A stretch of DNA of 64,000 nt from Streptomyces aquilus (GTDB taxonomy: Bacteria; Actinomycetota; Actinomycetes; Streptomycetales; Streptomycetaceae): assembly GCF_003955715.1 (NCBI RefSeq), contig NZ_CP034463.1:9486001-9550000 (forward strand). Reading direction: 5' to 3'. Below, piece after piece: positions 15,236 to 24,605 of the stretch. The notes under the pieces are model-generated. The model was not told where the DNA came from, searched no databases, and was given only the letters and a program-made list of their open reading frames with translations. Each line of letters starts with the position of its first letter. The first letter of the stretch is position 1. The position numbers and the translations under genes are program-made.

Positions 15236-15664
15236 TCAGGGCAGGTTCGTCCACCGGTGCGAGGAGATGTTGTCGTTGAGCCATTCCCCTGACCCCGGGC
15301 CCGTGTTCGCGTCGAAGGTCCACTCGCGAAGGTCGCTGAGTCCTACGCCGTTGTAGACGCCCCGACGCGCACCGGTGTAATTCAGGCCCCAGTACACCCA
15401 GATGTCGTCCAGGTTGCCCGGATAGCCGTTGTTCCAGAGCGAGCTCACCTGGTTACGGCAGCTGCCCCAGTCCGGGGCCTCTCCCGACCAGTCGTCGCAC
15501 CACCCCGAGTAGCCCCTGTTGTAGTAGACGTGGAGATAACCGTCGGCGGCCGCGCGCGCCGAGGGCACGGGAACGGGTTCGGATGCCTGGGCGGTGAGCG
15601 GTGTGGCCGCCACCGTCACGGCGGCGAGAGCCGCGCCGATCAGAGTGGTGCGTACTGTTCCCAT
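15236..15664 (-). CDS. Secreted peptidase inhibitor I36-like protein
   Basis: 142 residues from ATG 15664 (GAGAGGAAA upstream). Signal peptide MGTVRTTLIGAALAAVTVAATPLTAQAS. The mature region, rich in Trp, Tyr, Gly and Asp (YLHVYYNRGYSGWCDDWSGEAPDWGSCRNQVSSLWNNGYPGNLDDIWVYWGLNYTGARRGVYNGVGLSDLR), fits the crystallin-like I36 family (SMPI-type metalloprotease inhibitors) with two cysteines forming a likely disulfide. A secreted M1 metallopeptidase is encoded 7 kb away, but a functional link is not shown. Confidence 0.72.
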   Translation of the reverse strand: MGTVRTTLIGAALAAVTVAATPLTAQASEPVPVPSARAAADGYLHVYYNRGYSGWCDDWSGEAPDWGSCRNQVSSLWNNGYPGNLDDIWVYWGLNYTGARRGVYNGVGLSDLREWTFDANTGPGSGEWLNDNISSHRWTNLP

Positions 15665-15693
15665 GGTCTTTCCTCTCGTTGCGGATTTCGGAT

Positions 15694-16635
15694 TCATGAG
15701 GACGTGCCGGCCTTCCGTGTGAGATCGCGGGCACGGGAGAGCGCGCTCAGTTGCAGTTCCCGGTAGGTACGCACGGCCGACTGGTATTGCCGGTCAAGGC
15801 GGTGGGCGTACTGCAGGTCCAAGTCCCTCGCGGTCTTGGCCAAGCCTGAAGTGTGGGCGCACCGCGCCTCGGTGACGGCCAGGGCGATCTCCTGGCTCCT
15901 GGGAAGAGGGGACGTGCGCGAACCGGTCGCCGCTCGCAGGTCGGCCGGGCTCGTGGCCGGGTGACCTGCGGCCCGCATGCACGCGGACCAGGGCTTGACC
16001 GCCTTCGCGAACCGCGGATCCTCGGTGACCCTGACACGGCGGAGTTCCGTGAGCGCGTCCGCGGTGACTTTCGCCTGGAACCATGTCTCCAGGTCTCCGT
16101 AGAGCGTCGCGTCGGCCTCCGACTGGCAGCCCTTGGGACTGCGTTGGTACACCATGCCGTCGGGGGTCCTGGCCGTCACGGTCAGGGGGCGTGAACCGTT
16201 GGCCGCTGTCAGAGCCGCTGCCCGTCGCGTGGCCGGCAGTCCACGGAAATACCGCTGATTGACATCCGTTTTCCTCAGCTCGGACAGTTCGTGCTGTATG
16301 TCCGTGCCGTAGCCGTGTTTCCGGGCCCACGCCACGTCGTTGAGCACGTAGGGAAACTCCCGGGCCTCCGGAACCGGGTTCTCTTCGACCGGTCGGTATT
16401 CGAAGCCCCTGCGTTGCATGCAGTCACGCAGCAGGATCTGGCCGGCGTCATGCAGAAGACTCAACTCCTGCGGTGACGGCTCACGCGGTTCGTGTCCGGC
16501 CGCAGCAGTCGCGGAGGACGGCGGGGAATCGGTGAACGTGTGAATACCGCCCGCCACGGCGGCCAAAGCAACGCACACGACACCGACCGTGACAAAGGGG
16601 CCACCTGTGCCGCGAGTTCGCCGAAATGCCGCCAC
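15694..16635 (-). CDS. Membrane-anchored hypothetical protein
   Basis: 313 residues from GTG 16635, chosen for the GAGGGGG site just upstream; an ATG at 16734 would add 33 residues without a ribosome site. One N-terminal TM anchor (FVTVGVVCVALAAVAGGIHTF), then a soluble extracytoplasmic region with conserved-looking Cys pairs (LLRDCMQRRGFEYRPV; SACMRAAGHPATSPADLR; EARCAHTSGLAKTARDLDLQYAHRLDRQYQSAVR). This Cys/Arg pattern occurs in many uncharacterised Streptomyces secreted proteins. It ends 29 bp before the I36-like start, so the two may be one transcript. Confidence 0.7.
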   Translation of the reverse strand: MAAFRRTRGTGGPFVTVGVVCVALAAVAGGIHTFTDSPPSSATAAAGHEPREPSPQELSLLHDAGQILLRDCMQRRGFEYRPVEENPVPEAREFPYVLNDVAWARKHGYGTDIQHELSELRKTDVNQRYFRGLPATRRAAALTAANGSRPLTVTARTPDGMVYQRSPKGCQSEADATLYGDLETWFQAKVTADALTELRRVRVTEDPRFAKAVKPWSACMRAAGHPATSPADLRAATGSRTSPLPRSQEIALAVTEARCAHTSGLAKTARDLDLQYAHRLDRQYQSAVRTYRELQLSALSRARDLTRKAGTSS

Positions 16636-16774
16636 TGCTGGCCCCCTCTTATCGCATCTGGTAGCGCCAGCAGATACTCGCGTGACCGGTCGACGACCGG
16701 CAATGAATTCGATGACGATGGAAAGGTTGGGCACAGCGCCGGAGAAGCAATACGCAGGCTTCTCCTGGGGACGG

Positions 16775-17839
16775 TCAGGGGATGCGTGCCGTCCAAGCCG
16801 GTGAGGTGAACTTGGTACGCATGAGTTCGCGCGCCTTGGCCATCTCCGCGTCCGTCACCCGGCCGTCGCCGAGCCCGTACCGTGCCCGGAAGGAGTCGAC
16901 CAGCCCGTCGATGACGGCGGCCCGGGCCAGACCAGTCTGTCGTCGCAGCGGATCCACCCGCTTGTTCGCGCTCTTCGTGCCCTTGTCCGACAGCTTCTCC
17001 CGCCCCGTACGCAGCACGCGAACCATCTTGTCGGCGTCGATGTCGTAGGCCATGGTCACGTGGTGCAGCACGGCGCCCGGACCGCCGTCCGGCCCCACGA
17101 GACGCTTCTGCGCCGCGCCGGCGATCTTGCCCTGGTCGGTGGCGATGTCGTTGAGCGGCTGGTACCACGCCTTGATGCCCAAGGTGCCGAGGGCGTCGAG
17201 GACCCAGTCGTCGAGGTAGGCGTAGCTGTCCTGGAAGGACAGCCCTTGGACCAGTGCCTCGGGCACCGACAGCGAGTAAGTGATCGTGTTGCCCGGCTCG
17301 ACGAACATCGCTCCGCCACCGGAGATACGGCGCACCACCTGCATGCCGTGCTCCTCGGCGGCTTGCAGGTCGACCTCGTTGCGCAGGGACTGGAAGCTCC
17401 CGATGATCACCGCGGGGCTTGCCCATTCCCACACCCTGAGCGTCGGCGGGCGGCGTCCGGCCGCGACTTCGGAGGTGATCACCTCGTCCAGCGCCATGTG
17501 CAGCGCCGGGCTCTGAGGACCGTCGTGGATGAGTTGCCAGTCGTAGTCGGTCCAGTCACTGGCGTGGGCGAGGGCTCGTCGTACGGCGATGGCGACACCC
17601 TCCGAGGTCAGCCCGTACATGACCGTCCCGTCGGGGAGCGCGTCGTCGATGCGGGCCGCCAGCCCGGCGGCGTCGGTGTCCGCCGGAGCGCCGTCCAGGG
17701 CGCGGTTCACGGCGCCGAGGGCTTCGTCGGGTTCGAGGAAGAAGTCGCCGGCGACCTGGGGATGCCGCAGCACGCCGTCCTCGACGTCGACGTCCACGAC
17801 GACGAGCTTGCCGCCGGGAACCTTGTACTCACCGTGCAT
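16775..17839 (-). CDS. Lipoate-protein ligase A-like protein with N-terminal accessory domain
   Basis: 354 residues from ATG 17839 (GGAGAGAG upstream). The catalytic domain is clear: VVRRISGGGAMFVEPGNTITYSL and the later GKIAGAAQKR carrying the lipoyl-AMP lysine region, then VLHHVTMAYDID. The first about 75 residues (GEYKVPGGKLVVVDVDVEDGVLRHPQVAGDFFLEPDEALGAVNRAL) resemble the accessory domain that sits at the C terminus of E. coli LplA, so the order is swapped. It attaches lipoate or a related acid to E2/GcvH domains. It lies 111 bp downstream of the WD40 gene on the same strand. Confidence 0.85.
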   Translation of the reverse strand: MHGEYKVPGGKLVVVDVDVEDGVLRHPQVAGDFFLEPDEALGAVNRALDGAPADTDAAGLAARIDDALPDGTVMYGLTSEGVAIAVRRALAHASDWTDYDWQLIHDGPQSPALHMALDEVITSEVAAGRRPPTLRVWEWASPAVIIGSFQSLRNEVDLQAAEEHGMQVVRRISGGGAMFVEPGNTITYSLSVPEALVQGLSFQDSYAYLDDWVLDALGTLGIKAWYQPLNDIATDQGKIAGAAQKRLVGPDGGPGAVLHHVTMAYDIDADKMVRVLRTGREKLSDKGTKSANKRVDPLRRQTGLARAAVIDGLVDSFRARYGLGDGRVTDAEMAKARELMRTKFTSPAWTARIP

Positions 17840-17950
17840 GATCTCTCTCCTGCCTGCCGTGCGGTGCAACAGCGTGAGAGGTGCGCGTGTTCCAGGAGCG
17901 GCACGCACGGGGGCGCGTGGCGTGCGTCACTCGCCGCTCATGCCGACCGG

Positions 17951-20900
17951 CTACTGCGCGGTGCTGGGGCAGCCGGTGTCGGTGGACCGGTCGTGCAGGT
18001 ATGCCGATCGTTCGCGTGGGGTGAGGGGGTCGGTGTCGGCCTGGCAGATGGTGCGGATCGCCTGGTCGGGGTCGGGTAGGTCGATGTTCCACAGCTCGGC
18101 GGTGCCGCCGTCGGCGACGGCGAGCGTGCGTCCGTCGGGGCTGAATTCCAGGGTTGTCGGCTTGCGGGCGGGCAGCGTGGTGCGGGGCTGGAGGGTGGCG
18201 AGGTCCCACAACTGGATTCCGCGTGGGCTGCCGGTGGCCAGGGTGTGTCCGTCGGGGCTGAAGGCGAGCGAGGACACCTCGGCACTGACACGGAAGGTGT
18301 CCTGGAGTCGTCCGGTGCGGGTGTCCCAGGTCCTGACGGTCCCGTTGCCGGTGCTCGCGGTGGCCAGCGTGTGTCCGTCGGGGCTGAACGTCAGGGTCAG
18401 TCCGGCTGTGGTGCCGGGGTCGATGGTGCGCCGGGGGTGCCCGGTCGCGGCGTCGTGCAGGGTGATCTGATCGCCGTCCGCTGTGATGCGTACGACGGCG
18501 AGGGTGCGGCCGTCGGACGTGAAGGCGACCGCTCTGACGGGCTCGTCGTGGCCGGTACGGGCGACGCGGAGGGCGCCGGTCGCAAGGCTCCAGATCCGCA
18601 CCGAACCGTCTCTGCCGACGAGCGCGAGGCGTGTGCCGTCAGGGTCGAAGACGGCCCCGTCGAGGGCGCCTTGGACCCGGCTGTGGCGCAGGCGGCCGGT
18701 CGCGACGTCCCGGACTTCGATCCGCTGGTCACGGACGGAGGTGCGGAGCGTCCGGGCGGCCAGGCCCTGGCCGGTCGGGCCGAGCGTCACGGCGGCGGGG
18801 CGGGGCATCACGAACGGCTCGGGCCATCCGTGCGGTGCCGGGTCGGTGTCGAGCCTCAGGACGGATCGGGGGTGGCCGGTACGGGCGTTCCAGAGCTGGA
18901 TGACCCCGCGGCCCGGCGGGCCTGGGCGCACGGTCGCCAGCGTGCGCCCGTCCCGGCTGAAGGCCAGGTCGCTGAGGGAAGTGCCGGTGCCGGTCGGGCC
19001 GGTGAGGGTGGTCCGCGGACGGTCGGCGGGCAGACGGTGGACTCGGACGGTGGGGTCGAGGTTGCCGCTGGTGATCAGGGTCCGGTTGTCCGGGCCGAGG
19101 GCCACGGTCATGAGCCCGCGGCCATGACGGCCTGCGGTGACGGTGGACCGCAGGGTGCCGGTGGCGGTGTCCCACAGGCCCACGGTGTCGCCGATGCCCG
19201 GGACGGCGAGGGTGCGTCCGTCGGGGGAGAAGGCCACTCGGCTCGACGTGCCGGGGCCGGCGTCGATGGTGTGCCGGACCTCGTCGGTGGCCACGTCCCG
19301 TAGTTGCAAGGTCCCGTCGGTGCCGGCATACGCGTAGGTCCGGCTGTCAGGACTGAAGACCGCCGTGTACGTGTAGGGAGGCATGCGGTGGCCGCCGGTG
19401 GTGCGGGTCCGGCCGGTGGCTGTGTCCCACACCCGCGTGCGCCCGTCGAGGGCGACCGTGGCGAGGGTGTGTCCGCCTGGACCGAAGGCAACCGCCTCCG
19501 GGTCGGGCAGGCCGGTGAAGTGGTGGCGGGTATGGCCGGTGACGACGTCCCAGATCCGTACGCCCGTGTGGGAGGCGGCCGCGATGTTGTGGCCGTCGGG
19601 GCTGAAGGCGACGGCGCGTACCGGATTGTCGGGTACGGCGAAGGTGGCGAGCTTCCGGCCCGCTTCCGCATCCCACAGCATGACCTGGCCGGTCCTGCCC
19701 TCGGCAGTCGTGGCCAGGGTGTGTCCGTCGGGACTGAACGCCGCGACGGACGTGATGCGGTGGTCGGTGAGCGTGCGCAGGAGCCTGCCCTCGGGCAGGT
19801 TCCATATCCGTACGGTGCCGTCCGCGCTCTGGGTGGCGAGGGTGTCTCCGTCCGGGCTGAGGGCGAGGGACTGCACGGGTGCGGTGCCCGCGGTCAACCG
19901 TTGGGGCAGCGGTAGCGCGGCGGCGGCATACAGGGCGGCGCTGGCTTCGCGGCTCGGGCTGGTGCGGTAGGCGTGGACGGCGAGCAGTGCGGCGAGGTCG
20001 GGTTCGGTGTCCAGCAGGGCGCGGGACTGGGCGGCCAACTGCCGCGACTGGGCCAGCTGTTGGGCGCTGACCGCGCTGTGCCACTGTCTGACCGCGAGGC
20101 CGGCGGCGATGAGGGCGAGGCACAGGGCGGTCGTGACGGCGCCGAGCAGCAGCCGATGGCGGCGGCGCCCCTTGTGCGCATGGGCGCGGCTGGCGTCGAG
20201 GAAGGCACGCTCCAGGTCGGTCAACTCCCCGTGCGGCGCGGTGCCGAGGGTTTCCCGGGCGAGGGCGAGCCGACTGCCTCGGTACAAGGCGCCCGGGTCG
20301 CGGTCCAGTTCCAGCCAGGCGTGGGCCGCCTCGGTGAGGCCCCGGTGCACGCGCAGGCGTTCGCGGCCCTCCTCGATCCAGCCGCGCAACCGGGGCCAGG
20401 CCGTGATCAGGGCCTCGTGGGCCAGCTCGACCCTTTCACCGTCCAGGGTGAGCAGCCGGGTGGCGGCCAGCGCCTCCAGCACCTCGGCGCTGTCGCCCGC
20501 TTCGGTGCCGCGCAGTTCGGCGCGCTCGACGGGACGGCGGGTGTCGGGGGTGCCGTCCCCCGGGGCGATCAGGCGCAGCAGGATCCGGCGGCAGGCCGCT
20601 GCCTGGTCGGCGGTGAAACGGTCGTACAACTGCTCGGCGCTCTGCGCGATCGCGCCGTCCAGGCATCCGGCCGCCTCGTAGCCCGCCAGGGTGAGGGTCT
20701 TGCCGCGTCGTCGGCGCCAGGTCTCCAGGAGCGCGTGGGACAGCAGCGGCAGCCCGCCCGGCGCGTCGGCGACGTCCTCGACCAGCCGGGCGGTCAGGGC
20801 GCGTTCCACCTTCAGTCCGGCGTGCGTGGCCGGCTTGACGACGGCGTGCCGCAGTTCCGCCGGGGTCATCGCGCCGACCAGCAGGTTGGCGTCGCGCAGC

Positions 20901-21685
20901 GCGTCGGCCAGGTCGCGGTGCTCGGCGCAGCGGCCGTAGAAGTCGCCGCGCACCGCGAGCAGCACCCGCATGCGGTGCTCGGGCTGCCGGGCGCTGAGGA
21001 GCAGGTCGATGAAGCGGGCGCGCTCCGCCGGGTCGTGGCAGAGGGTGAAGACCTCCTCGAACTGGTCGACGATGACGAACGTGTCGGCATCGGCGTCCGG
21101 GCTGTCGGCCGGGGTGAGCAGGGGTGCGTGGGTGCGGGCGGGGCGCTCGCCCGGCGTCAGGATCCGGATCGCGGCCGCGGGCGGGTCCGGCGGGCCGGGG
21201 CGTCGCAGGGCGGGTATCAGCCCGGCCCGCAGCAGGGAGGACTTGCCGCTGCCGGACGGGCCGAAGAGCGCGGCGACACGTCGACGGCGCATCAGGTCGA
21301 CCAGGTCGGCCGTGAGCCGTTCCCGGCCGTAGAAGAGATGGCTGTCATGGGGCTCGAATCGTGCCAGGCCCCGGTACGGCGCAAGGGCCCCGTGCTCCTT
21401 CCCAGGCGCGCCGTCGGCGCACTCCCGCACGGCCTGCTGCCACCGGGCTTCCCATTGGACGGCATCACCGCCGCAGCCCCGTACATAGGCCAGCACCACC
21501 GGCAGCGTCGGCAACTGCTCACCCGCTGCCGCCTGCGACAGCGTCGTCACGGAATAGCCCGCGCGCGAGGCCAGCGCCCGGTAGGTCACCCCACCCGCCT
21601 CCGCCCGCAGCCGACGTAACTCGAACGCGAACCGCTGCACCGGACCCGCCGCCGGGTCCACCGGCACCTCACGACGCCCCGCCAC
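17951..21685 (-). CDS. HTH - nSTAND NTPase - WD40 repeat protein
   Basis: 1244 residues from GTG 21685 (GAGGAGG upstream). Order: Xre-like HTH (VTYRALASRAGYSVTTLSQAAAGEQLP, about 33-59); nSTAND1 NTPase with P-loop GPSGSGKS (142-149) and Walker B TFVIVDQFEEVF; a winged/helical connector; one TM helix (LLLGAVTTALCLALIAAGLAV, about 515); then, from about residue 590, 14 WD40-type blades recognised by recurring FSPDGxTLA signatures, enough for two seven-bladed propellers. STAND proteins act as nucleotide-gated signalling switches; in actinobacteria this architecture is uncharacterised, with signalling or defence roles possible. Confidence 0.88.
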   Translation of the reverse strand: MAGRREVPVDPAAGPVQRFAFELRRLRAEAGGVTYRALASRAGYSVTTLSQAAAGEQLPTLPVVLAYVRGCGGDAVQWEARWQQAVRECADGAPGKEHGALAPYRGLARFEPHDSHLFYGRERLTADLVDLMRRRRVAALFGPSGSGKSSLLRAGLIPALRRPGPPDPPAAAIRILTPGERPARTHAPLLTPADSPDADADTFVIVDQFEEVFTLCHDPAERARFIDLLLSARQPEHRMRVLLAVRGDFYGRCAEHRDLADALRDANLLVGAMTPAELRHAVVKPATHAGLKVERALTARLVEDVADAPGGLPLLSHALLETWRRRRGKTLTLAGYEAAGCLDGAIAQSAEQLYDRFTADQAAACRRILLRLIAPGDGTPDTRRPVERAELRGTEAGDSAEVLEALAATRLLTLDGERVELAHEALITAWPRLRGWIEEGRERLRVHRGLTEAAHAWLELDRDPGALYRGSRLALARETLGTAPHGELTDLERAFLDASRAHAHKGRRRHRLLLGAVTTALCLALIAAGLAVRQWHSAVSAQQLAQSRQLAAQSRALLDTEPDLAALLAVHAYRTSPSREASAALYAAAALPLPQRLTAGTAPVQSLALSPDGDTLATQSADGTVRIWNLPEGRLLRTLTDHRITSVAAFSPDGHTLATTAEGRTGQVMLWDAEAGRKLATFAVPDNPVRAVAFSPDGHNIAAASHTGVRIWDVVTGHTRHHFTGLPDPEAVAFGPGGHTLATVALDGRTRVWDTATGRTRTTGGHRMPPYTYTAVFSPDSRTYAYAGTDGTLQLRDVATDEVRHTIDAGPGTSSRVAFSPDGRTLAVPGIGDTVGLWDTATGTLRSTVTAGRHGRGLMTVALGPDNRTLITSGNLDPTVRVHRLPADRPRTTLTGPTGTGTSLSDLAFSRDGRTLATVRPGPPGRGVIQLWNARTGHPRSVLRLDTDPAPHGWPEPFVMPRPAAVTLGPTGQGLAARTLRTSVRDQRIEVRDVATGRLRHSRVQGALDGAVFDPDGTRLALVGRDGSVRIWSLATGALRVARTGHDEPVRAVAFTSDGRTLAVVRITADGDQITLHDAATGHPRRTIDPGTTAGLTLTFSPDGHTLATASTGNGTVRTWDTRTGRLQDTFRVSAEVSSLAFSPDGHTLATGSPRGIQLWDLATLQPRTTLPARKPTTLEFSPDGRTLAVADGGTAELWNIDLPDPDQAIRTICQADTDPLTPRERSAYLHDRSTDTGCPSTAQ

Positions 21686-21766
21686 CCCGTCCACCTCCTC
21701 GCACCGCACCGCACCACGGCAGGCGGCCAGCCCGCACACCTCTACGAGGACATATACGGCCCGTCA

Positions 21767-21799
21767 TTGTTCGATCGCCAAAACGGTGCTGCCGAACAA
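21767..21799. promoter_or_regulatory. Inverted repeat between the WD40 and acyltransferase genes
   Basis: TTGTTCG (21767-21773) and CGAACAA (21793-21799) form perfect 7-bp arms with 19 nt between. It sits in the 232-bp divergent intergenic region, about 80 bp upstream of the WD40 start. The WD40 protein has its own HTH, so autoregulation through this site is possible. Confidence 0.4.
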
Positions 21800-21917
21800 C
21801 GCCCCGGCGACTGAACTCGTTGACGTGCGTGGCGCCCCTGCCCCCGGAACGGACGGCACCCGCCCGCACCTCATCCGCACTCCGCCCCCACGTCACCGAA
21901 GAGGACGCTGCCCCGGC

Positions 21918-23186
21918 ATGGAATCACCGCCCCCCGCCCCCGCTTCACCCGCACCCGCACCGTCCGCCCCGGAAACATCACCGAGAGCCGCCGCCGCGAC
22001 CGCGGGGCAGTCGCGGCTGGGATGGCTGGACGCGTTGCGCGGCCTCGCCGCACTCGTCGTGGTCTTCGACCACGCGTCGTACACGTTCATGGCGGACTTC
22101 CGGCGGGAGCTGATGCCGCAGTTCAACACCAGCCGCTACGGCATCATGGTGTTCTTCCTGGTCAGCGGCTACATCATCCCCGCGTCGCTGGAACGCCGGG
22201 GCTGCGTCCGCACGTTCTGGACCGGACGGTTCTTCCGCATGTACCCGATGGGGGCGGCAGCCGTCGCGGCGCTCGTCGCCATGAACCTCATGGGACTGGC
22301 CAGGCTGCCGGACCTCGGCGGGCTCAGCGCCGCCACGGTGGCCGTCGCCCACGTCACCATGCTCCAGGAGCTGCTGGGCACACCGAGCCTCCTGCTCACC
22401 CTGTGGACCCTCTCGTACGAGATGGCGTTCTATCTCCTGGTCGTCGCGCTCTTCACGGTCCGCCGGCACCAGCAATCCGCCGCCCTCGCCGTCACGTTGG
22501 CCGTGCTCGCCGCCGTGAGCGTGGCAGCGCAGACGGTGCTGCGGCCCTCCGCGCTGTCCGCCACCGCCGGCACCGGCCCGACGGCCGTTGCCGCAGCGAT
22601 CGCCGTGGCGGTCGCCGTCTGCTGCGCGAGTGCCGGCTCACCCGTGCTGCGGAGATTCGGGGGATTGCTGGGCGGGCTGCTGGCGCTCGTCCTGGTCGTG
22701 CTCAACGGCACGGTCCCGACCTGGGAAGGCCTGGTGATCCTCGCCGTGATGTTCCTCGGTACGGCCGTCTACCGCGCCGAGAAGCAACAGATCAGCCGGC
22801 GGCTCGCGACCGGCACCGCGGTCGTCGTCATCGCCTGTGCCGTGGGCAGCGCGTACCGGTTCGGCGACGGTGACCACTTCACACGGCGCGGCTGGATCGC
22901 GGCCTTCGTACTCGCCGTCCTCACCTTCGGCGCCGCACTGGCGTTGCGCCACCGGGGCATCCCCCGCCCGCTCACCGCGCTGGGAACCATCAGCTACTCC
23001 GTCTATCTGGTGCACCCGGTCCTGCTGGCGGTGATCGACCACACCCTCGGCCGGCAACAGCGGGACAGCCCCACACTGTTGGCGGCGTTCTTCCTCGTAC
23101 TGCTGCCGTTGTGTGCTCTGACCCACCGCTGCATCGAAGCGCCGAGCCAGGCCTGGGGACGCAGGTACGCGCTAACTCGGCGTTGA
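21918..23186 (+). CDS. OafA/YrhL-type membrane acyltransferase
   Basis: 422 residues from ATG 21918. After a Pro/Ala-rich cytosolic lead of about 35 residues come RLGWLDALRGLAALVVVFDHASY (the acyltransferase-3 signature with the catalytic-type His), a VFFLVSGYIIPASL motif and about ten TM helices ending with GTISYSVYLVHPVLLAVI. The family transfers acyl groups from cytosolic donors to surface glycans or antibiotics. Its 3' end overlaps the HEAT-repeat gene by 15 bp in convergent orientation. Confidence 0.9.
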   Translation: MESPPPAPASPAPAPSAPETSPRAAAATAGQSRLGWLDALRGLAALVVVFDHASYTFMADFRRELMPQFNTSRYGIMVFFLVSGYIIPASLERRGCVRTFWTGRFFRMYPMGAAAVAALVAMNLMGLARLPDLGGLSAATVAVAHVTMLQELLGTPSLLLTLWTLSYEMAFYLLVVALFTVRRHQQSAALAVTLAVLAAVSVAAQTVLRPSALSATAGTGPTAVAAAIAVAVAVCCASAGSPVLRRFGGLLGGLLALVLVVLNGTVPTWEGLVILAVMFLGTAVYRAEKQQISRRLATGTAVVVIACAVGSAYRFGDGDHFTRRGWIAAFVLAVLTFGAALALRHRGIPRPLTALGTISYSVYLVHPVLLAVIDHTLGRQQRDSPTLLAAFFLVLLPLCALTHRCIEAPSQAWGRRYALTRR

Positions 23187-24548
23187 GTCAGTCCTGTTCG
23201 CGATCCCTCGGGCGGCGGCCTGGCGCACCGACGCATCCGCGTCGTCCAAGTGCCGCGCGAAGAGCGGCAGATCGTGCGGAGTGTCGGCGTCCGTCGCAAG
23301 GTGCGGGTCCAAGAGCGACAGCGCGGTGGCCCGGACCAAAGGGGAGGGGGTATCGTCCACCAGCTGCCGCAGGCCGGGCAGGGCTTCCGCCAGGCCGGTG
23401 AGGACCCTCTCCGCCACCCCGACCAGGTTGGAGTGGGCGCCGAGACGGGGCACCAGCGCCCGGGCGACCGCCGCGCGTTCCCACGGTCGGAATCCGGTGT
23501 CCGCCAGGGCGTCGAGGCCGCGCAGCGCACCTTCGTACACCTCGGGCGCGGCATGGTCCAGCAGGGGGAGCAGCAACCACACGGCATCCCATCTGCCCAG
23601 GTCGCCGTACGCCGTCGCTGCCGCCGCGAGGGTGGGGGCGGGCGTTGCCGGGTCGGTGAGACGAGCCCGCAGGAGCCTCGCGGCGGCCTTGCCGCCGACG
23701 GATGCCAGAGCAGCGGCGGCCGACGGCCCCGCCCGCTCGTCGCCCAGCCAGCGCGAGGCCGGCTCCAGCAGCCGATCGTCACCCGATCGTGCGAGCTGAG
23801 ACAGCAGCTCTGTCGCCACCCGCGGGTCCCGTTCCGCTGCCAGGGCAGTGAAAAGCGCGTCCCGCGCCTGTGGGCGATCCACATGTGCCAGCCGGAAAGC
23901 CACGGCGCAGCGCACCTCGGACGAAGGGCCGCCGGCCAGATCCCTCACCAACGAGGGCAGCAGAGGGTCGATGTGCCGGTCCGGCAGCATCCATAGGGCG
24001 GGCACACGGGCGGCGTCCGCCCCCCACCGGGCCGTACGCACCAGCTCCGCCTCGACGTCCGGGTCCGCCTTGCACAAGGAGACCACGGCCCGCGCCCGAC
24101 CCCAGACGTCAGGGTGAGGATCACCCAGCAGCCGCAGCAGCGCGGGGACATCACCGGGCACGCCCAACTCCCACAACCCGTCCAGGGCGTTGATCCGCAG
24201 GTGATGGTCCGGGTCGCTGAGCAGCCGCCCATAGGCGTCCACGACCTCACGGTCGCGCAGCCCCAGCCGAAGAGACGCCAGCGAGGCCTGCCTGCGCACC
24301 CACGGATCGTCGTCGTCCATCAGCGCGGGCAGGACCTTGGCCCCGGCTGCGTGGACTCCCAGCCTGCCCAGGCCCACCGCCGCGCCTTCCCGGACCTCGG
24401 GCGCGGGGTCGGCGGCCGCCCGCGTCAGCACTGCGGCGTGCTCGATGTCACCGAGTTTCCCGAGCCCCTTCGCCGCCGCCGCCCGTCGCCAGGTGTCGCC
24501 CGTCTCCAGTTCCTTGAGGAAGAAGGCAACCTGATGGTCCGTCGTCAT
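23172..24548 (-). CDS. HEAT-repeat protein
   Basis: 458 residues made almost entirely of about 30-residue paired helices: RRAAAAKGLGKLGDIEHAAVLTRAAADPAPEVREGAAVGLGRLG, DPWVRRQASLASLRLGLRD, DPHPDVWGRARAVVSLCK, RDPRVATELLSQLARSGDD and so on. No catalytic residues, signal or TM. HEAT/PBS-lyase-like repeats serve as binding scaffolds. Start ATG 24548 with GGGGTG just upstream; GTG 24554 is an alternative. Partner unknown. Confidence 0.82.
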   Translation of the reverse strand: MTTDHQVAFFLKELETGDTWRRAAAAKGLGKLGDIEHAAVLTRAAADPAPEVREGAAVGLGRLGVHAAGAKVLPALMDDDDPWVRRQASLASLRLGLRDREVVDAYGRLLSDPDHHLRINALDGLWELGVPGDVPALLRLLGDPHPDVWGRARAVVSLCKADPDVEAELVRTARWGADAARVPALWMLPDRHIDPLLPSLVRDLAGGPSSEVRCAVAFRLAHVDRPQARDALFTALAAERDPRVATELLSQLARSGDDRLLEPASRWLGDERAGPSAAAALASVGGKAAARLLRARLTDPATPAPTLAAAATAYGDLGRWDAVWLLLPLLDHAAPEVYEGALRGLDALADTGFRPWERAAVARALVPRLGAHSNLVGVAERVLTGLAEALPGLRQLVDDTPSPLVRATALSLLDPHLATDADTPHDLPLFARHLDDADASVRQAAARGIANRTDSTPS

Positions 24549-24605
24549 GAGCACCCCGGGAAGTAAGACCGGCGAACTGACGGGAGGTTGCGTCGACGGA
24601 CCCGC

